Assembly (NCBI GenBank): GCA_041739225.1
Contig: JBGSOG010000032.1
Span: 34,548 to 98,547, forward strand
Direction of reading: 5' to 3'
Source of the DNA: BOKV01 sp041739225
GTDB taxonomy: Bacteria > Pseudomonadota > Alphaproteobacteria > Rhizobiales > Rhizobiaceae
DNA length: 64,000 nucleotides
Part shown: in pieces, positions 43,351 through 52,686 of the stretch
Layout of the letters: every line of letters begins with the position of its first letter
Numbering within the stretch: the first letter of the stretch is position 1
Program-made: the position numbers and the translations under genes
The notes under the pieces: generated by a model
What the model saw: only the letters and a program-made list of their open reading frames with translations
What the model was told of the DNA's origin: nothing
Database searches by the model: none

Positions 43351-45606
43351 ATGACGATGCAGCCAACAATTGCGGCGGGTTCGAGCGCACGGAATACCGG
43401 GACCATTGCTTCGAGACTGGCACTGCCAGCCTTTGCAGCAACCCTGTTTTTGTCTGCTTTCCTGCTGTTTTCGGTCCAGCCGTTTTTCGCAAAACTTGTA
43501 CTCCCGCGCCTGGGCGGGTCGCCCGGTGTGTGGTCGGTTGCCATGGTATTTTTCCAGACCATGCTGCTGTTTGGCTATGGATACGCGCATTTGTTGTCCA
43601 CCCGCCTTTCCTTACGCAATGCTGCCATCGTACATTTGGCTGTGATGGCAACAGCACTTGCATTCCTTCCCGTTGAAATTCCGGCAGGCTGGAGCAAGCC
43701 GCCGCAAACCGGCCAGACCCTTTGGCTGTTGGGCCTGTTTACGGTGTCCATCGGCTTGCCGTTCTTTGCGGTTTCGGCCAACGGACCCTTGCTGCAAGCC
43801 TGGTTTTCGAAAACCGGCCACCGTCATGCAGCCGATCCATATTTTCTGTACGGCGCGAGCAATATCGGCAGCTTCGCATCGCTGATCCTCTACATCATCG
43901 TTCTTGAGCCGCTGCTGACGGTTACCAGCCAGTCGCTGGCCTGGAGTGGCGGGTTTGTCGCTCTCGGTTTTGCCATAGCCGGATGCGGTTTCCTGGTTTC
44001 CAGCAACAAGGTGGTCACGGACCGGCAACCCGCAGCAAGTGGCAAAGGCACACAGGCAGATTGGCCAACGAAGTTGCGCTGGGTCGGCCTTTCGGCAGTG
44101 CCTTCGGGTCTACTGGTTGCAGTCACCGCGCATGTCTCGATGGACATCGCCGCTGCGCCGTTCCTTTGGGTAATTCCGCTTGCCTTGTTCCTGCTGACAT
44201 TTGTGCTCGCTTTTGCGCGCAAGCCGGTTTTCACCATTTCCACCCTGTCAAATCTCTTGCCGCCACTGGCCGCTCTGGTGTTTTTCACCATGGTGATGGG
44301 CAGCTTGTTGCCGGTCTGGTTCCTGCTCGTTTGCCACCTGGGATTTTTCTTCCTTGCCGCGTTGCTGGCGCATTCGGTGCTGGTGTCGCACCGGCCGGAC
44401 AGCAATGGCCTCACCGAATTTTACATGTGGATGTCGCTGGGTGGCGTCATCGGAGGTGCTTTCACCTCACTTGTTTCACCTGTGCTGTTCAACTGGGTGG
44501 CCGAATATCCACTGCTTATAGTGGCAGCGCTGATGTGCCGCCCACAGGCATGGACGGGTAACCAGCGCGAAACCCGGATTTTCATGTGGCTCGGTCTGTT
44601 GGTTGCGCTCAGCATCAACAATCCGCTGATTGCGGCAATTGCCATGCCGAAAGACCCCGGATTTTATGCCCTGTGCATTGCCGCCTTTGCAATGACAGGT
44701 GCGGTCATTCGCTTGCGCTCGGAAGCGCTGCATGGCTTTTTTGTGGTCCTCGTCGCCGGGCTGTTTTTCGCCTCCCAGGCTGTTGGTGGCGCGGTATCTG
44801 TCGAGCGCTCGTTCTTCGGCGTGGTCAAGGCATTCCACACCCCCGACGGCCGCTTCACGGTGATGGCCCATGGCACCACGGCACATGGCGCGATCCGCAA
44901 CAATGAACTGACCGGAAAACCAACCCCGCTTTCCTACTACCATGAAAGTCTCGGCATCGCCTCGGCCCTGTTTGCCGCGCAGGAAAAACTGGCCGGCAAA
45001 CCCGCACAAATGGCAACCATAGGCCTTGGGGCAGGCGCCATCCTGTGCCACCGCAAGCCGGGCGAAACATGGACCTCCTATGAGATCGACCAGGCCGTGG
45101 TTGACATGGCTGCCGATCCAAAACTGTTCCGCTTTGTGTCCAATTGCGGCAACGGTGACCCGGTCATCCTCGGCGATGCACGCCTGACCTTGGCCAAAGA
45201 GCCTGCCGGCAAATTTGACTACCTGCTCATCGACGCGTTTTCTTCCGATTCGATCCCGGTGCATTTGCTGACGGTTGAGGCGCTGGAACTCTATCGCTCG
45301 AAGCTGCAACAAGACGGAATTCTCGCCATCCATATTTCCAATCGCTACATGGAACTGCAAAGCGTGGTGGCCGCGCTGGCCCGGGAAACCGGAATGACCG
45401 GGCGGGCGGGAATTTTCCATCCACCTGCTGCACTCGCCAAGGGTGAACAACTCAACGCCAGCGAAGTGGTGGTTCTGGCCAACAGCGAGGCGGCACTCGG
45501 CTCCATTGCTGCCGATCCGCGCTGGAAACCGCTTGCTGCGGGCGACACAACAGCCTGGACCGACAATTACTCCAACGTCCTTGCCGCCATAGCCCGAAGG
45601 TTCTGA
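43351..45606 (+). CDS. Membrane protein fused to a spermidine synthase-like domain
   Basis: 751 residues. The first about 480 residues hold some 12-14 membrane helices (starting FAATLFLSAFLLFSVQPFFAKLVLPRLGG, the fused MFS/spermidine synthase signature). The last about 250 form a class I SAM-like domain: ATIGLGAGAIL near 570, YEIDQAVVDMA near 590 and LLIDAFSSDSIPVHLL near 643. The catalytic Asp of aminopropyl transfer is present in the LLIDAF motif, but true activity in this family is unproven. It is convergent with choV, four bases from its end. The start is the ATG at 43351. Confidence 0.88.
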   Translation: MTMQPTIAAGSSARNTGTIASRLALPAFAATLFLSAFLLFSVQPFFAKLVLPRLGGSPGVWSVAMVFFQTMLLFGYGYAHLLSTRLSLRNAAIVHLAVMATALAFLPVEIPAGWSKPPQTGQTLWLLGLFTVSIGLPFFAVSANGPLLQAWFSKTGHRHAADPYFLYGASNIGSFASLILYIIVLEPLLTVTSQSLAWSGGFVALGFAIAGCGFLVSSNKVVTDRQPAASGKGTQADWPTKLRWVGLSAVPSGLLVAVTAHVSMDIAAAPFLWVIPLALFLLTFVLAFARKPVFTISTLSNLLPPLAALVFFTMVMGSLLPVWFLLVCHLGFFFLAALLAHSVLVSHRPDSNGLTEFYMWMSLGGVIGGAFTSLVSPVLFNWVAEYPLLIVAALMCRPQAWTGNQRETRIFMWLGLLVALSINNPLIAAIAMPKDPGFYALCIAAFAMTGAVIRLRSEALHGFFVVLVAGLFFASQAVGGAVSVERSFFGVVKAFHTPDGRFTVMAHGTTAHGAIRNNELTGKPTPLSYYHESLGIASALFAAQEKLAGKPAQMATIGLGAGAILCHRKPGETWTSYEIDQAVVDMAADPKLFRFVSNCGNGDPVILGDARLTLAKEPAGKFDYLLIDAFSSDSIPVHLLTVEALELYRSKLQQDGILAIHISNRYMELQSVVAALARETGMTGRAGIFHPPAALAKGEQLNASEVVVLANSEAALGSIAADPRWKPLAAGDTTAWTDNYSNVLAAIARRF

Positions 45607-45609
45607 GTT

Positions 45610-46791
45610 TCAGCGCCGAAGGATCGCCTGGAGCAGGTCGCGAACGCCGATGGCGCCGATGAACTTGTTCTCGGCATCAAATACCGCGACCGGCGCTGTG
45701 TGGGAGCGATGGATAGCCAGCATGACTGCCCGCAACGATGTGCCGGGCGTTGCCCAGTAAACGGCATTGCTGCCTTCTTCGGCCTTTTCCGCTTCCTCGC
45801 AATGCACCCATTCGACGGGCTTGCCATGGCGCATTGCCGACACGACTTTCTGGTCCGGGCCAATGGTGAAGCTGGTGGTTTGCCTGCGGTCGAGCCACAC
45901 ACCACCATCGGGCGCGGGCACAAGATCACGCCGGTCGCGCATGACATTCCATGCCGTCAATACCGACAGCGGATTGACGTTGGCTATGAACTCGCGGACG
46001 TAATCATTGGCCGGACGCAGCACGATGTCTTCGGGCGAGCCGGACTGGACGATACGCCCGCCTTCCATGATCGTGATCGTGTTGCCGATCTTCAGCGCCT
46101 CTTCAAGGTCGTGGCTGACAAACAGGATGGTCTTTTTCAGCTTTGCCTGCAGATCAAGCAATTCATCCTGAAGTTTGGTCCGGATCAGCGGATCAAGCGC
46201 CGAAAACGGTTCGTCCATCAACAGGATCGGCGCCTCGGTGGCGAAAGCCCGCGCCAGACCAACGCGCTGCTGCATACCGCCGGACAGCTCATGCGCATAT
46301 TTACCCGCCCACTGGTCCAGTCCGACCAGTTTGAGTTGGCGATCAACCCGCTCACGCTTTTCCTTTTCCGCAATGCCGGAAAGCTCCAGTCCAAAGCCGA
46401 CATTTTCCGCAACTGTACGCCAGGGCAGCAGAGCAAATTGCTGGAAAACCATGGCGACACATTCGCGCCGGACCTTGCGCAAGTCGGCAGCTCCACATTT
46501 CACCACATCGGCAGACCAATCGCCGTCGTGGACGATGACCTCGCCACGCGTCACCTTGTTGAGCCCGTTGACCGCCCGCAACAAGGTGGATTTGCCCGAA
46601 CCGGACAAGCCCATCAGAACCGAAATCTCACCTTGCCTGACCGTCAGATTGGCACCGGCGGCACCCACGACGGTGCCGGTTTGCGTCAGGATTTCCGCCC
46701 GGCTCTTGCCGCTATCGAGCAAGGCAAGTGCTTCATTGACACGTGCTCCAAAAACAATGTCGACATTCTTGAACTCCACAGCGACGGTCAT
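45610..46791 (-). CDS. choV: Choline/glycine betaine ABC transporter ATP-binding protein
   Basis: 393 residues of the ProV/OpuAA type. The N-terminal segment VEFKNVDIVFGARVNEALALLDSGKSRAEILTQTGTVVGAAG is specific to ProV-like proteins. Walker A GLSGSGKSTLLRAVNGLN near residue 72, signature LSGGMQQRVGLARAFATE near 170, and Walker B ILLMDEPFSALDPL near 190. A C-terminal CBS-like domain ends the protein. It drives uptake together with choW and choX, the order being choX-choW-choV. The start overlaps the choW stop by four bases. Choline specificity is inferred from the adjacent betIBA. Confidence 0.94.
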   Translation of the reverse strand: MTVAVEFKNVDIVFGARVNEALALLDSGKSRAEILTQTGTVVGAAGANLTVRQGEISVLMGLSGSGKSTLLRAVNGLNKVTRGEVIVHDGDWSADVVKCGAADLRKVRRECVAMVFQQFALLPWRTVAENVGFGLELSGIAEKEKRERVDRQLKLVGLDQWAGKYAHELSGGMQQRVGLARAFATEAPILLMDEPFSALDPLIRTKLQDELLDLQAKLKKTILFVSHDLEEALKIGNTITIMEGGRIVQSGSPEDIVLRPANDYVREFIANVNPLSVLTAWNVMRDRRDLVPAPDGGVWLDRRQTTSFTIGPDQKVVSAMRHGKPVEWVHCEEAEKAEEGSNAVYWATPGTSLRAVMLAIHRSHTAPVAVFDAENKFIGAIGVRDLLQAILRR

Positions 46792-47642
46792 TTGCGGGTC
46801 TCCGCACGCTGCGACAGCATCCGGTCAAGGATGATTGCCAGAATGACGATCGCAAGCCCGGCTTCTATGCCAAGCGGGATGTTGCGGTTTGCCAGCGCCT
46901 TGTTGACCGGATTGCCAAGGCTTGGCGCGCCAATCAGCGTTGCAAACACCACCATCGACAGCGAAAGCATGATGCACTGCGTCAGCCCCGCCATGATTGA
47001 GGGCAGCGCTGCGGGAAGCTCCACTTTCCAAAGCAGTTGTCGCTTTGTTGCTCCGAAACTTTCGCCCGCTTCGATCATCGGCTTTGGAATGGAAGTAATC
47101 CCCAGATAGGTCATCCGCACCGGTGCAGGCATGGCAAAAATGACGGTAACGATCAGGGCAGGTGCCGCACCGAGGCCGAAAAGAATCAGGATCGGAATGA
47201 GATAAACAAAAGTTGGCATGGTCTGCATCAGGTCCAGCGTTGGCTGCGTCACCCGCCAGACCGCCGGCTTGTGTGCTGCCCAGATACCCAGCGGCACGCC
47301 AATCGACATGGATATCGCAGTTGCCGAGACCACCAGAACAAGGGTCTGGACGGTTTCCTTCCAAAGTCCCTGGTTGATGATGAAAAGCAGGCCCAGGAAA
47401 ACGCCAGCGGCCAGAAATTTTGACCGCTGCAGGCGCCATGCTGCCAGTGCGATCAGCGCAGCAAGGGCGACCGGCGGCAGAAGCAACAACAGCCAGGTGG
47501 TTCCCTCGACGAACCATTCCAGAGTGGCGGAAATTCCGTCAAACAACCACTGGAACCAATCGACGATGAAATCGATCAGCGATTTGCCCCATTTTCCAAC
47601 CGGAATTTTCCAGCTGGCGATGGCTTTTGAAACAGGATCCAT
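46788..47642 (-). CDS. choW: Choline/glycine betaine ABC transporter permease
   Basis: 284 residues with six or more membrane helices. VLVVSATAISMSIGVPLGIWAAHKP near residue 107 and LIVTVIFAMPAPVRMTYLGITSIPKPMIEAGESFGATKRQLLWKVELPAALPSIMAG near 170-220, with the EAA loop, define a ProW/OpuAB permease. It starts 68 bases after choX, with a stable hairpin in the gap. Confidence 0.94.
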   Translation of the reverse strand: MDPVSKAIASWKIPVGKWGKSLIDFIVDWFQWLFDGISATLEWFVEGTTWLLLLLPPVALAALIALAAWRLQRSKFLAAGVFLGLLFIINQGLWKETVQTLVLVVSATAISMSIGVPLGIWAAHKPAVWRVTQPTLDLMQTMPTFVYLIPILILFGLGAAPALIVTVIFAMPAPVRMTYLGITSIPKPMIEAGESFGATKRQLLWKVELPAALPSIMAGLTQCIMLSLSMVVFATLIGAPSLGNPVNKALANRNIPLGIEAGLAIVILAIILDRMLSQRAETRK

Positions 47643-47668
47643 GCTCCCCTCCCCGCTTGGCAGGCCAA

Positions 47669-47694
47669 CTGCGGCTGCAATGACGCAGCCGCAG
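47669..47694 (-). other. Intercistronic hairpin between choX and choW
   Basis: CTGCGGCTGC / GCAGCCGCAG, 10-base perfect arms with a 6-base loop and no T-run. A stem of this kind downstream of a binding-protein gene commonly protects that part of the message so that the receptor is made in excess of the permease. Confidence 0.6.
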
Positions 47695-47710
47695 CCATGA
47701 TCAAGGGGAC

Positions 47711-48655
47711 TTAGCCGCCCAGCGCAGCGCTCAGGGCCGCGCCCGCATCGCCACCATCATAGGTGGTGACACCGGCCAGCCACGGCTTTGCTGCATCGGG
47801 ATTGGCCTTCAGCCAGGCCTTGGCTGTTTCTTTCGGGTCGGCGCCGTCTTTCAGAACCGGGGCCATCATCGCACCTTCCATCGCAAGGTCAAACTTGAGG
47901 TTGCCAAGCAGCTTGCCGACATTGGGGCACTCTGCTGTGTAGCCGGCACGCACGTTGGTCAGTACCGTGGCTGCGCCGAAGCCTGAATCCCCCATGCCCT
48001 CAAGGTAAGCGAGCTTCATGTCGCCCATGATCGGATGCGGGGTCCAACCAAGAAAAGCAATCCATTCGTTGTTCTTGATTGCTTTTTCAGCTTCGGTCAG
48101 CATGCCTGCTTCCGAGCTTTCGACGAGTGTGTAGCCTTCCAGCTTGTTCTCCGCCTTTGCGATCATTTCGCCAATGATGCGGTTGCCGTCATTGCCTGCT
48201 TCAATGCCGTAAATCTTGCCGCCAAACTTGTCCTTGTTCGGACCAAGATCGGCCAGCGATTTGACGCCGGCGTCTGCCACGTATTGCGGCACAACCAGGC
48301 CATAGCCCGCGCCTTCAAGGTTGGTGCCGATGGTTTCGACCGATTTGTCGTCGGTGTAAGCCTTTATGTCGGCAGTCATCGAGGGCATCCAGTTACCGAG
48401 GAAAACGTCAATGTCCTTGTTCTTCATGGAAGCATAGGTGACAGGCACCGAAAGGGTCTTTACTTCCGGGGTGTAGCCCAGTGCTTCCAGAATGACCTGC
48501 GTGACGCCGGTTGTGACCTGAATGTCGGTCCAGCCAACATCGGCAAAACGCACCGCTTTGCAGGATTCCGGTTCGGCAGCACTGGAATGCGTTGCAGCCA
48601 CAAAGACCCCGACCGACGCCAACAGCAGCGTCCGGGTGAGTGATTTGATCGTCAT
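47711..48655 (-). CDS. choX: Choline ABC transporter substrate-binding protein
   Basis: 314 residues with signal peptide MTIKSLTRTLLLASVGVFVAATHSSAA. The body ESCKAVRFADVGWTDIQVTTGVTQVILEALGYTPEVKTLSVPVTYASMKNKDIDVFLGNWMPSM is ChoX/ProX-like (OpuAC fold), with the aromatic residues in WTDI and GNWMP likely to build the trimethylammonium cage. The start ATG at 48655 follows GGGAGAA. Upstream lies the divergent betI gene and a shared regulatory region. Confidence 0.95.
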   Translation of the reverse strand: MTIKSLTRTLLLASVGVFVAATHSSAAEPESCKAVRFADVGWTDIQVTTGVTQVILEALGYTPEVKTLSVPVTYASMKNKDIDVFLGNWMPSMTADIKAYTDDKSVETIGTNLEGAGYGLVVPQYVADAGVKSLADLGPNKDKFGGKIYGIEAGNDGNRIIGEMIAKAENKLEGYTLVESSEAGMLTEAEKAIKNNEWIAFLGWTPHPIMGDMKLAYLEGMGDSGFGAATVLTNVRAGYTAECPNVGKLLGNLKFDLAMEGAMMAPVLKDGADPKETAKAWLKANPDAAKPWLAGVTTYDGGDAGAALSAALGG

Positions 48656-48773
48656 GATGTTCTCCCTTTTGAAGTTCCGGGCGTTTTCGCCTCGCCACCG
48701 CGACATTGCGTCCGGCTGTGACATTTATTTTCAGCACTTCGCCCATTGTCTCGCAAGCAAATAATCCGTAATT

Positions 48774-48793
48774 TTGATTGACCGGTCAATCAA
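48774..48793. promoter_or_regulatory. Probable BetI operator
   Basis: Perfect 20-base palindrome TTGATTGACCGGTCAATCAA in the 210-base divergent region between choX and betI. The arms TTGATTG/CAATCAA resemble the BetI boxes known from E. coli and rhizobia, where BetI represses until choline is present. The site could control both choXWV and betIBA. Confidence 0.75.
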
Positions 48794-48865
48794 TTTTGGG
48801 TTTGACGCCAGAAGCGTTGGCCGCCGGTGATCTTTTCACCGACGGATACAAACTCGGACAGGACA

Positions 48866-49465
48866 ATGAACATGTCGAGGGTTGCAGCTGAGCATGGACG
48901 CAGGCAATCGCTGATCAATGCCGCGATCCTGACGATTGGCGAACAAGGGTCACTTGACGTTTCGGTTCGCCAGATTGCCGACCGGGCGGGCATGTCGCCT
49001 GCGCTTGCCTTTCATTATTTTGGCGACAAGGACGAGATCGTTACCCAGACCATGCGTCATTTGATGCGGGACTTTTCCGTTGAAGTGTTGCGAAGACTGG
49101 AAATGGCCCGAACGCCGCTTGAGCGAATTGAGGCGGTGGTCAATGCCAGTTTTGCCCAAAGCCAGTTTGAGCGCACGACAATTGCCGCCTGGCTGGTATT
49201 TTACTTGCGGGCTTATTCCTCGCGCAAGGCCTCCCGTCTTCTGCACATTTATTCAAGCCGCCTTCGCAGCAACCTTGTACATCCCTTGCATCTATTGGTG
49301 GGCAACAAGCGTGCACAGGATATTGCCGAAAGTCTTGCTGCCATGATTGACGGGCTTTACGTCCGTCACGCGCTGCGCCACGAAGGGCCGGATGCTGCGG
49401 AGGCCACCCGCCACTGCATGAACCATTTGCACAGCCAACTTTTCCGGGAAGGAAAATACCAATGA
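48866..49465 (+). CDS. betI: TetR family choline-responsive repressor BetI
   Basis: 199 residues from MNMSRVAAEHGRRQSLINAAILTIGEQGSLDVSVRQIADRAGMSPALAFHYFGDKDEIVTQTMRHL: a TetR N-terminal helix-turn-helix with the RIADRAG-type recognition helix. The ligand domain follows with the WLVFYLRAYSS stretch. It represses bet genes in the absence of choline. Stop overlaps the betB start by four bases. The start at 48866 is chosen by alignment with the TetR domain; a longer frame begins at 48827. Confidence 0.95.
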   Translation: MNMSRVAAEHGRRQSLINAAILTIGEQGSLDVSVRQIADRAGMSPALAFHYFGDKDEIVTQTMRHLMRDFSVEVLRRLEMARTPLERIEAVVNASFAQSQFERTTIAAWLVFYLRAYSSRKASRLLHIYSSRLRSNLVHPLHLLVGNKRAQDIAESLAAMIDGLYVRHALRHEGPDAAEATRHCMNHLHSQLFREGKYQ

Positions 49466-50958
49466 ACAAGCCGCTGAAGTTTTCAGAAATTGCTGCTTCG
49501 CTGCACAAGCCGACCAATTTCATCGGTGGCAAGTTTGTCGATGGTTCCGGGGAAACCCGCGAAACACTTTATCCGGCAACTGGCCAACCGGTTGCCTCCA
49601 TCCGCTGGTCTACGGCGAACGATGTGGACAAGGCCGTTGAGGCAGCCCGCGAAGGCTACAAGGTCTGGCGCAACACGCCTCCTGCCGTTCGCGCACGGGT
49701 ACTCAACAAGGCCGCGGCAATCCTGCGCGACCGGCTGGAATACATTGCCCGCATTGAAACGCTCGACACCGGCAAGCCCGTACAGGAGACGCTGGCCGTC
49801 GACGTGACCTCCGGAGCCGATTGCCTCGAATATTTTGCCGCGCAAGCAGCCGTACAAATCGGCGAATATGTCGGTTTTTCCGGCGAGGAAGGGGATTGGG
49901 GCTACACAAGGCGCGAACCGCTGGGCGTGTGTGCAGGCATCGGCGCCTGGAATTACCCGCTGCAAATCGCCTGCTGGAAATCAGCCCCGGCGCTTGCCTG
50001 CGGCAACGCGTTCATTTTCAAGCCGGCCGAAACCACGCCGCTGTCAGCGCTGGAGCTTGCCCGCGCCTACAAGGATGCCGGGCTTCCGGATGGCGTGTTC
50101 AACATTGTCCAGGGCGATGGCCGCGTCGGCGCAGCTTTGACCGCGCATCCTGGGATTGCCAAGATTTCGCTTACCGGTTCAACCGCGACAGGCATCCGAA
50201 TACTGGAAGGCGCTGCCAGCACCCTCAAACACGTGACACTCGAACTTGGCGGCAAGTCGCCATTGATCATATTTGACGATGCCGATCTCGACTCGGCTGC
50301 CGGCGGCGCCATGCTCGCCAACTTCTATTCAACCGGACAGGTGTGCTCAAACGGCACCCGCGTGTTCGTTCATGCCGCCGTCAAGGACGCATTCCTCGAA
50401 AAACTGGTTGCGCGTACCAAGGCTCTGAAAATCGGCGATCCGCTGGATCCGCAAACGAATATCGGACCGCTAGTCTCCGCCGCACATTATGAAAAAGTTC
50501 GTTCCTATCTGGAAGCGGGTCAAAAAGAAGCCAGGCTCGTTCACGGCGGCGGCTTGCCGAAAATTGAGGGATTTGAAAGCGGTTATTGGGTGGAGCCGGC
50601 AATCTTTGATGTGTCGGATGAGAATGTTTCGATTTGCCGCGAGGAAATATTCGGACCCGTGATGAGTGTGCTCACCTTCACCAACGAGGATGACGTGGTC
50701 GCCCGCGCAAACGACACCTCCTATGGCTTGTCTGCCGGCGTCTACACCAACGATCTTTCCCGTGCACACCGCATGATGGCCCGTCTTGAAGCGGGCTCCT
50801 GCTGGATCAACACCTACAATGTAACACCGGTTGAAATGCCATTTGGCGGTTACAAGCGTTCGGGAATTGGCCGTGAAAACGGTCGCTGGGCGATGGAAGC
50901 CTATTCCCAGATCAAGGCTGTCTATGTGGCGATGACACCGCCTCAGTATCCGTACTGA
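49462..50958 (+). CDS. betB: Betaine aldehyde dehydrogenase
   Basis: 498 residues of the ALDH family. The catalytic Glu is in LELGGKSPLIIFDDA near residue 260 and the nucleophilic Cys in YSTGQVCSNGTRVFV near 295. NAD-binding Lys and Glu fall in FKPAETTPLSAL near 185. It oxidises betaine aldehyde to glycine betaine with NAD+. Overlaps betI and lies 24 bases before betA. Confidence 0.97.
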   Translation: MNKPLKFSEIAASLHKPTNFIGGKFVDGSGETRETLYPATGQPVASIRWSTANDVDKAVEAAREGYKVWRNTPPAVRARVLNKAAAILRDRLEYIARIETLDTGKPVQETLAVDVTSGADCLEYFAAQAAVQIGEYVGFSGEEGDWGYTRREPLGVCAGIGAWNYPLQIACWKSAPALACGNAFIFKPAETTPLSALELARAYKDAGLPDGVFNIVQGDGRVGAALTAHPGIAKISLTGSTATGIRILEGAASTLKHVTLELGGKSPLIIFDDADLDSAAGGAMLANFYSTGQVCSNGTRVFVHAAVKDAFLEKLVARTKALKIGDPLDPQTNIGPLVSAAHYEKVRSYLEAGQKEARLVHGGGLPKIEGFESGYWVEPAIFDVSDENVSICREEIFGPVMSVLTFTNEDDVVARANDTSYGLSAGVYTNDLSRAHRMMARLEAGSCWINTYNVTPVEMPFGGYKRSGIGRENGRWAMEAYSQIKAVYVAMTPPQYPY

Positions 50959-50982
50959 GACCGCAGACGTGGAGTTGCCGCG

Positions 50983-52662
50983 ATGAGCGCCGGACGGATG
51001 GATTCAACTGCCATGGTGGCAGATTTTGTAATTGTCGGGTCCGGCTCGGCAGGCTCTGCAATGGCAGCAAGGTTGAGCGAAAATCCGTCCAACAGTGTCA
51101 TTGTCATTGAATATGGCGGGACCGACGCCGGCCCGCTGATCCAGATGCCGGCAGCACTGTCTTATCCCATGAACATGCCGCTTTACGATTGGGGGTATCA
51201 GTCCGACCCTGAACCACATCTGGGTGGTCGCAGGCTGGCCACGCCACGTGGCAAGGTGCTCGGTGGCTCGTCGTCGATCAACGGCATGGTCTATGTGCGC
51301 GGCCATGCCCGCGATTTTGACCACTGGGCCGACGAAGGTGCAACAGGCTGGTCATACTCCGACGTGCTTCCCTATTTTCAGCGCATGGAAAATGCCCATG
51401 GCGTCGAGGGTGAAGCCCGCGGTACCGACGGCCCGCTGCATGTGCAGCGCGGCCCGCGCCAGAACCCGCTTTACCATGCCTTTGTTGACGCCGGCAGCCA
51501 GGCCGGATTTGAAGTAACCAATGACTACAACGGGCTGAAGCAGGAAGGCTTTGGTGCGATGGAGCAGACCATCTGGCGCGGTCGCCGCTGGTCAGCTGCC
51601 AATGCTTACTTGAAGCCTGCCTTGAGGCAGCCCAATGTTCACATGTTGAGAGGCTTGGCAACGCGGGTCATTTTGGAGGACGGCCGGGCAACCGGCGTTG
51701 AAGTTCAAACAGGCGACCGGACTTGCGTTGTCAGCGCCAACCGCGAGGTCATACTGGCTGCATCCTCGATCAACTCGCCCAAATTGTTGATGCAGTCCGG
51801 CATTGGCCCGGCCGGCCATTTGCAGCAGATGGGGATTGAAGTTGTAGCAGACCGTCCGGGCGTTGGATCAAACCTGCAAGACCATCTGGAGCTTTACGTG
51901 CAGATGGAGTGCCTTCAACCGATCACACTCTATTCAAAACTTGGTCTGCTCTCAAAAGCCCGCATCGGCCTCGAATGGCTGCTGTTCAAAACCGGTGACG
52001 GGGCAACCAACCATTTTGAAAGTGCCGCATTTGTCCGGTCAAGACCGGGCATCGAATATCCTGACATCCAGTACCATTTCCTCCCCGTTGCCATCCGCTA
52101 TGATGGCCAGGCCGCAGCAAAAAGCCATGGTTTTCAGGCCCATGTCGGACCAATGCGCTCCAAGTCGCGCGGCGAAGTCCGGCTGAAAAGCACAGACCCG
52201 CGCGCTGCGCCATCCATCCGGTTCAACTACATGAGCCACGAGGACGACTGGTCCGAGTTCCGCCATGCCGTAAGACTGACGCGGCACATTTTTGGCCAGA
52301 AGGCATTTGATCCCTACCGGGGCCGCGAAATAGCGCCCGGCGCTGGCGTTGAGACCGACGCGCAGCTGGACGACTATCTGCGCCAGCACGTCGAGAGCGC
52401 CTATCATCCCTGCGGTACCTGCAAGATCGGACGGCCGGATGATCGATACGCTGTCGTGGATCCGCAATTGCGGGTCATTGGCGTAGACCGCCTGAGGGTC
52501 GCTGACAGCTCGGTTTTCCCGCGCATCACCAATGGAAACCTGAACGCGCCCTCAATCATGGTCGGCGAAAAGGCATCAGACCACATTTTGGGCCGCGAAC
52601 CCTTGCCACGCTCAAATCTTGAGCCATGGATCAATCCGCGCTGGCGCGAAAGCGACCGCTAG
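50983..52662 (+). CDS. betA: Choline dehydrogenase
   Basis: 559 residues, GMC flavoprotein. DFVIVGSGSAGSAMAARLSENPSNSVIVIE is the FAD motif, GGSSSINGMVYVRGHARDFDHWA the GMC signature near residue 95, and AYHPCGTCKIG near 470 carries the active-site His. It oxidises choline to betaine aldehyde, passing electrons to the respiratory chain. Final gene of betIBA. Confidence 0.96.
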   Translation: MSAGRMDSTAMVADFVIVGSGSAGSAMAARLSENPSNSVIVIEYGGTDAGPLIQMPAALSYPMNMPLYDWGYQSDPEPHLGGRRLATPRGKVLGGSSSINGMVYVRGHARDFDHWADEGATGWSYSDVLPYFQRMENAHGVEGEARGTDGPLHVQRGPRQNPLYHAFVDAGSQAGFEVTNDYNGLKQEGFGAMEQTIWRGRRWSAANAYLKPALRQPNVHMLRGLATRVILEDGRATGVEVQTGDRTCVVSANREVILAASSINSPKLLMQSGIGPAGHLQQMGIEVVADRPGVGSNLQDHLELYVQMECLQPITLYSKLGLLSKARIGLEWLLFKTGDGATNHFESAAFVRSRPGIEYPDIQYHFLPVAIRYDGQAAAKSHGFQAHVGPMRSKSRGEVRLKSTDPRAAPSIRFNYMSHEDDWSEFRHAVRLTRHIFGQKAFDPYRGREIAPGAGVETDAQLDDYLRQHVESAYHPCGTCKIGRPDDRYAVVDPQLRVIGVDRLRVADSSVFPRITNGNLNAPSIMVGEKASDHILGREPLPRSNLEPWINPRWRESDR

Positions 52663-52686
52663 GGCCAATCGTGCCACTTGCCCGGT

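Noticed and set aside
45700..47109. Plus-strand frame of 469 codons opposite choV and choW
   Set aside because: Antisense shadow spanning two genes; no domain recognised.
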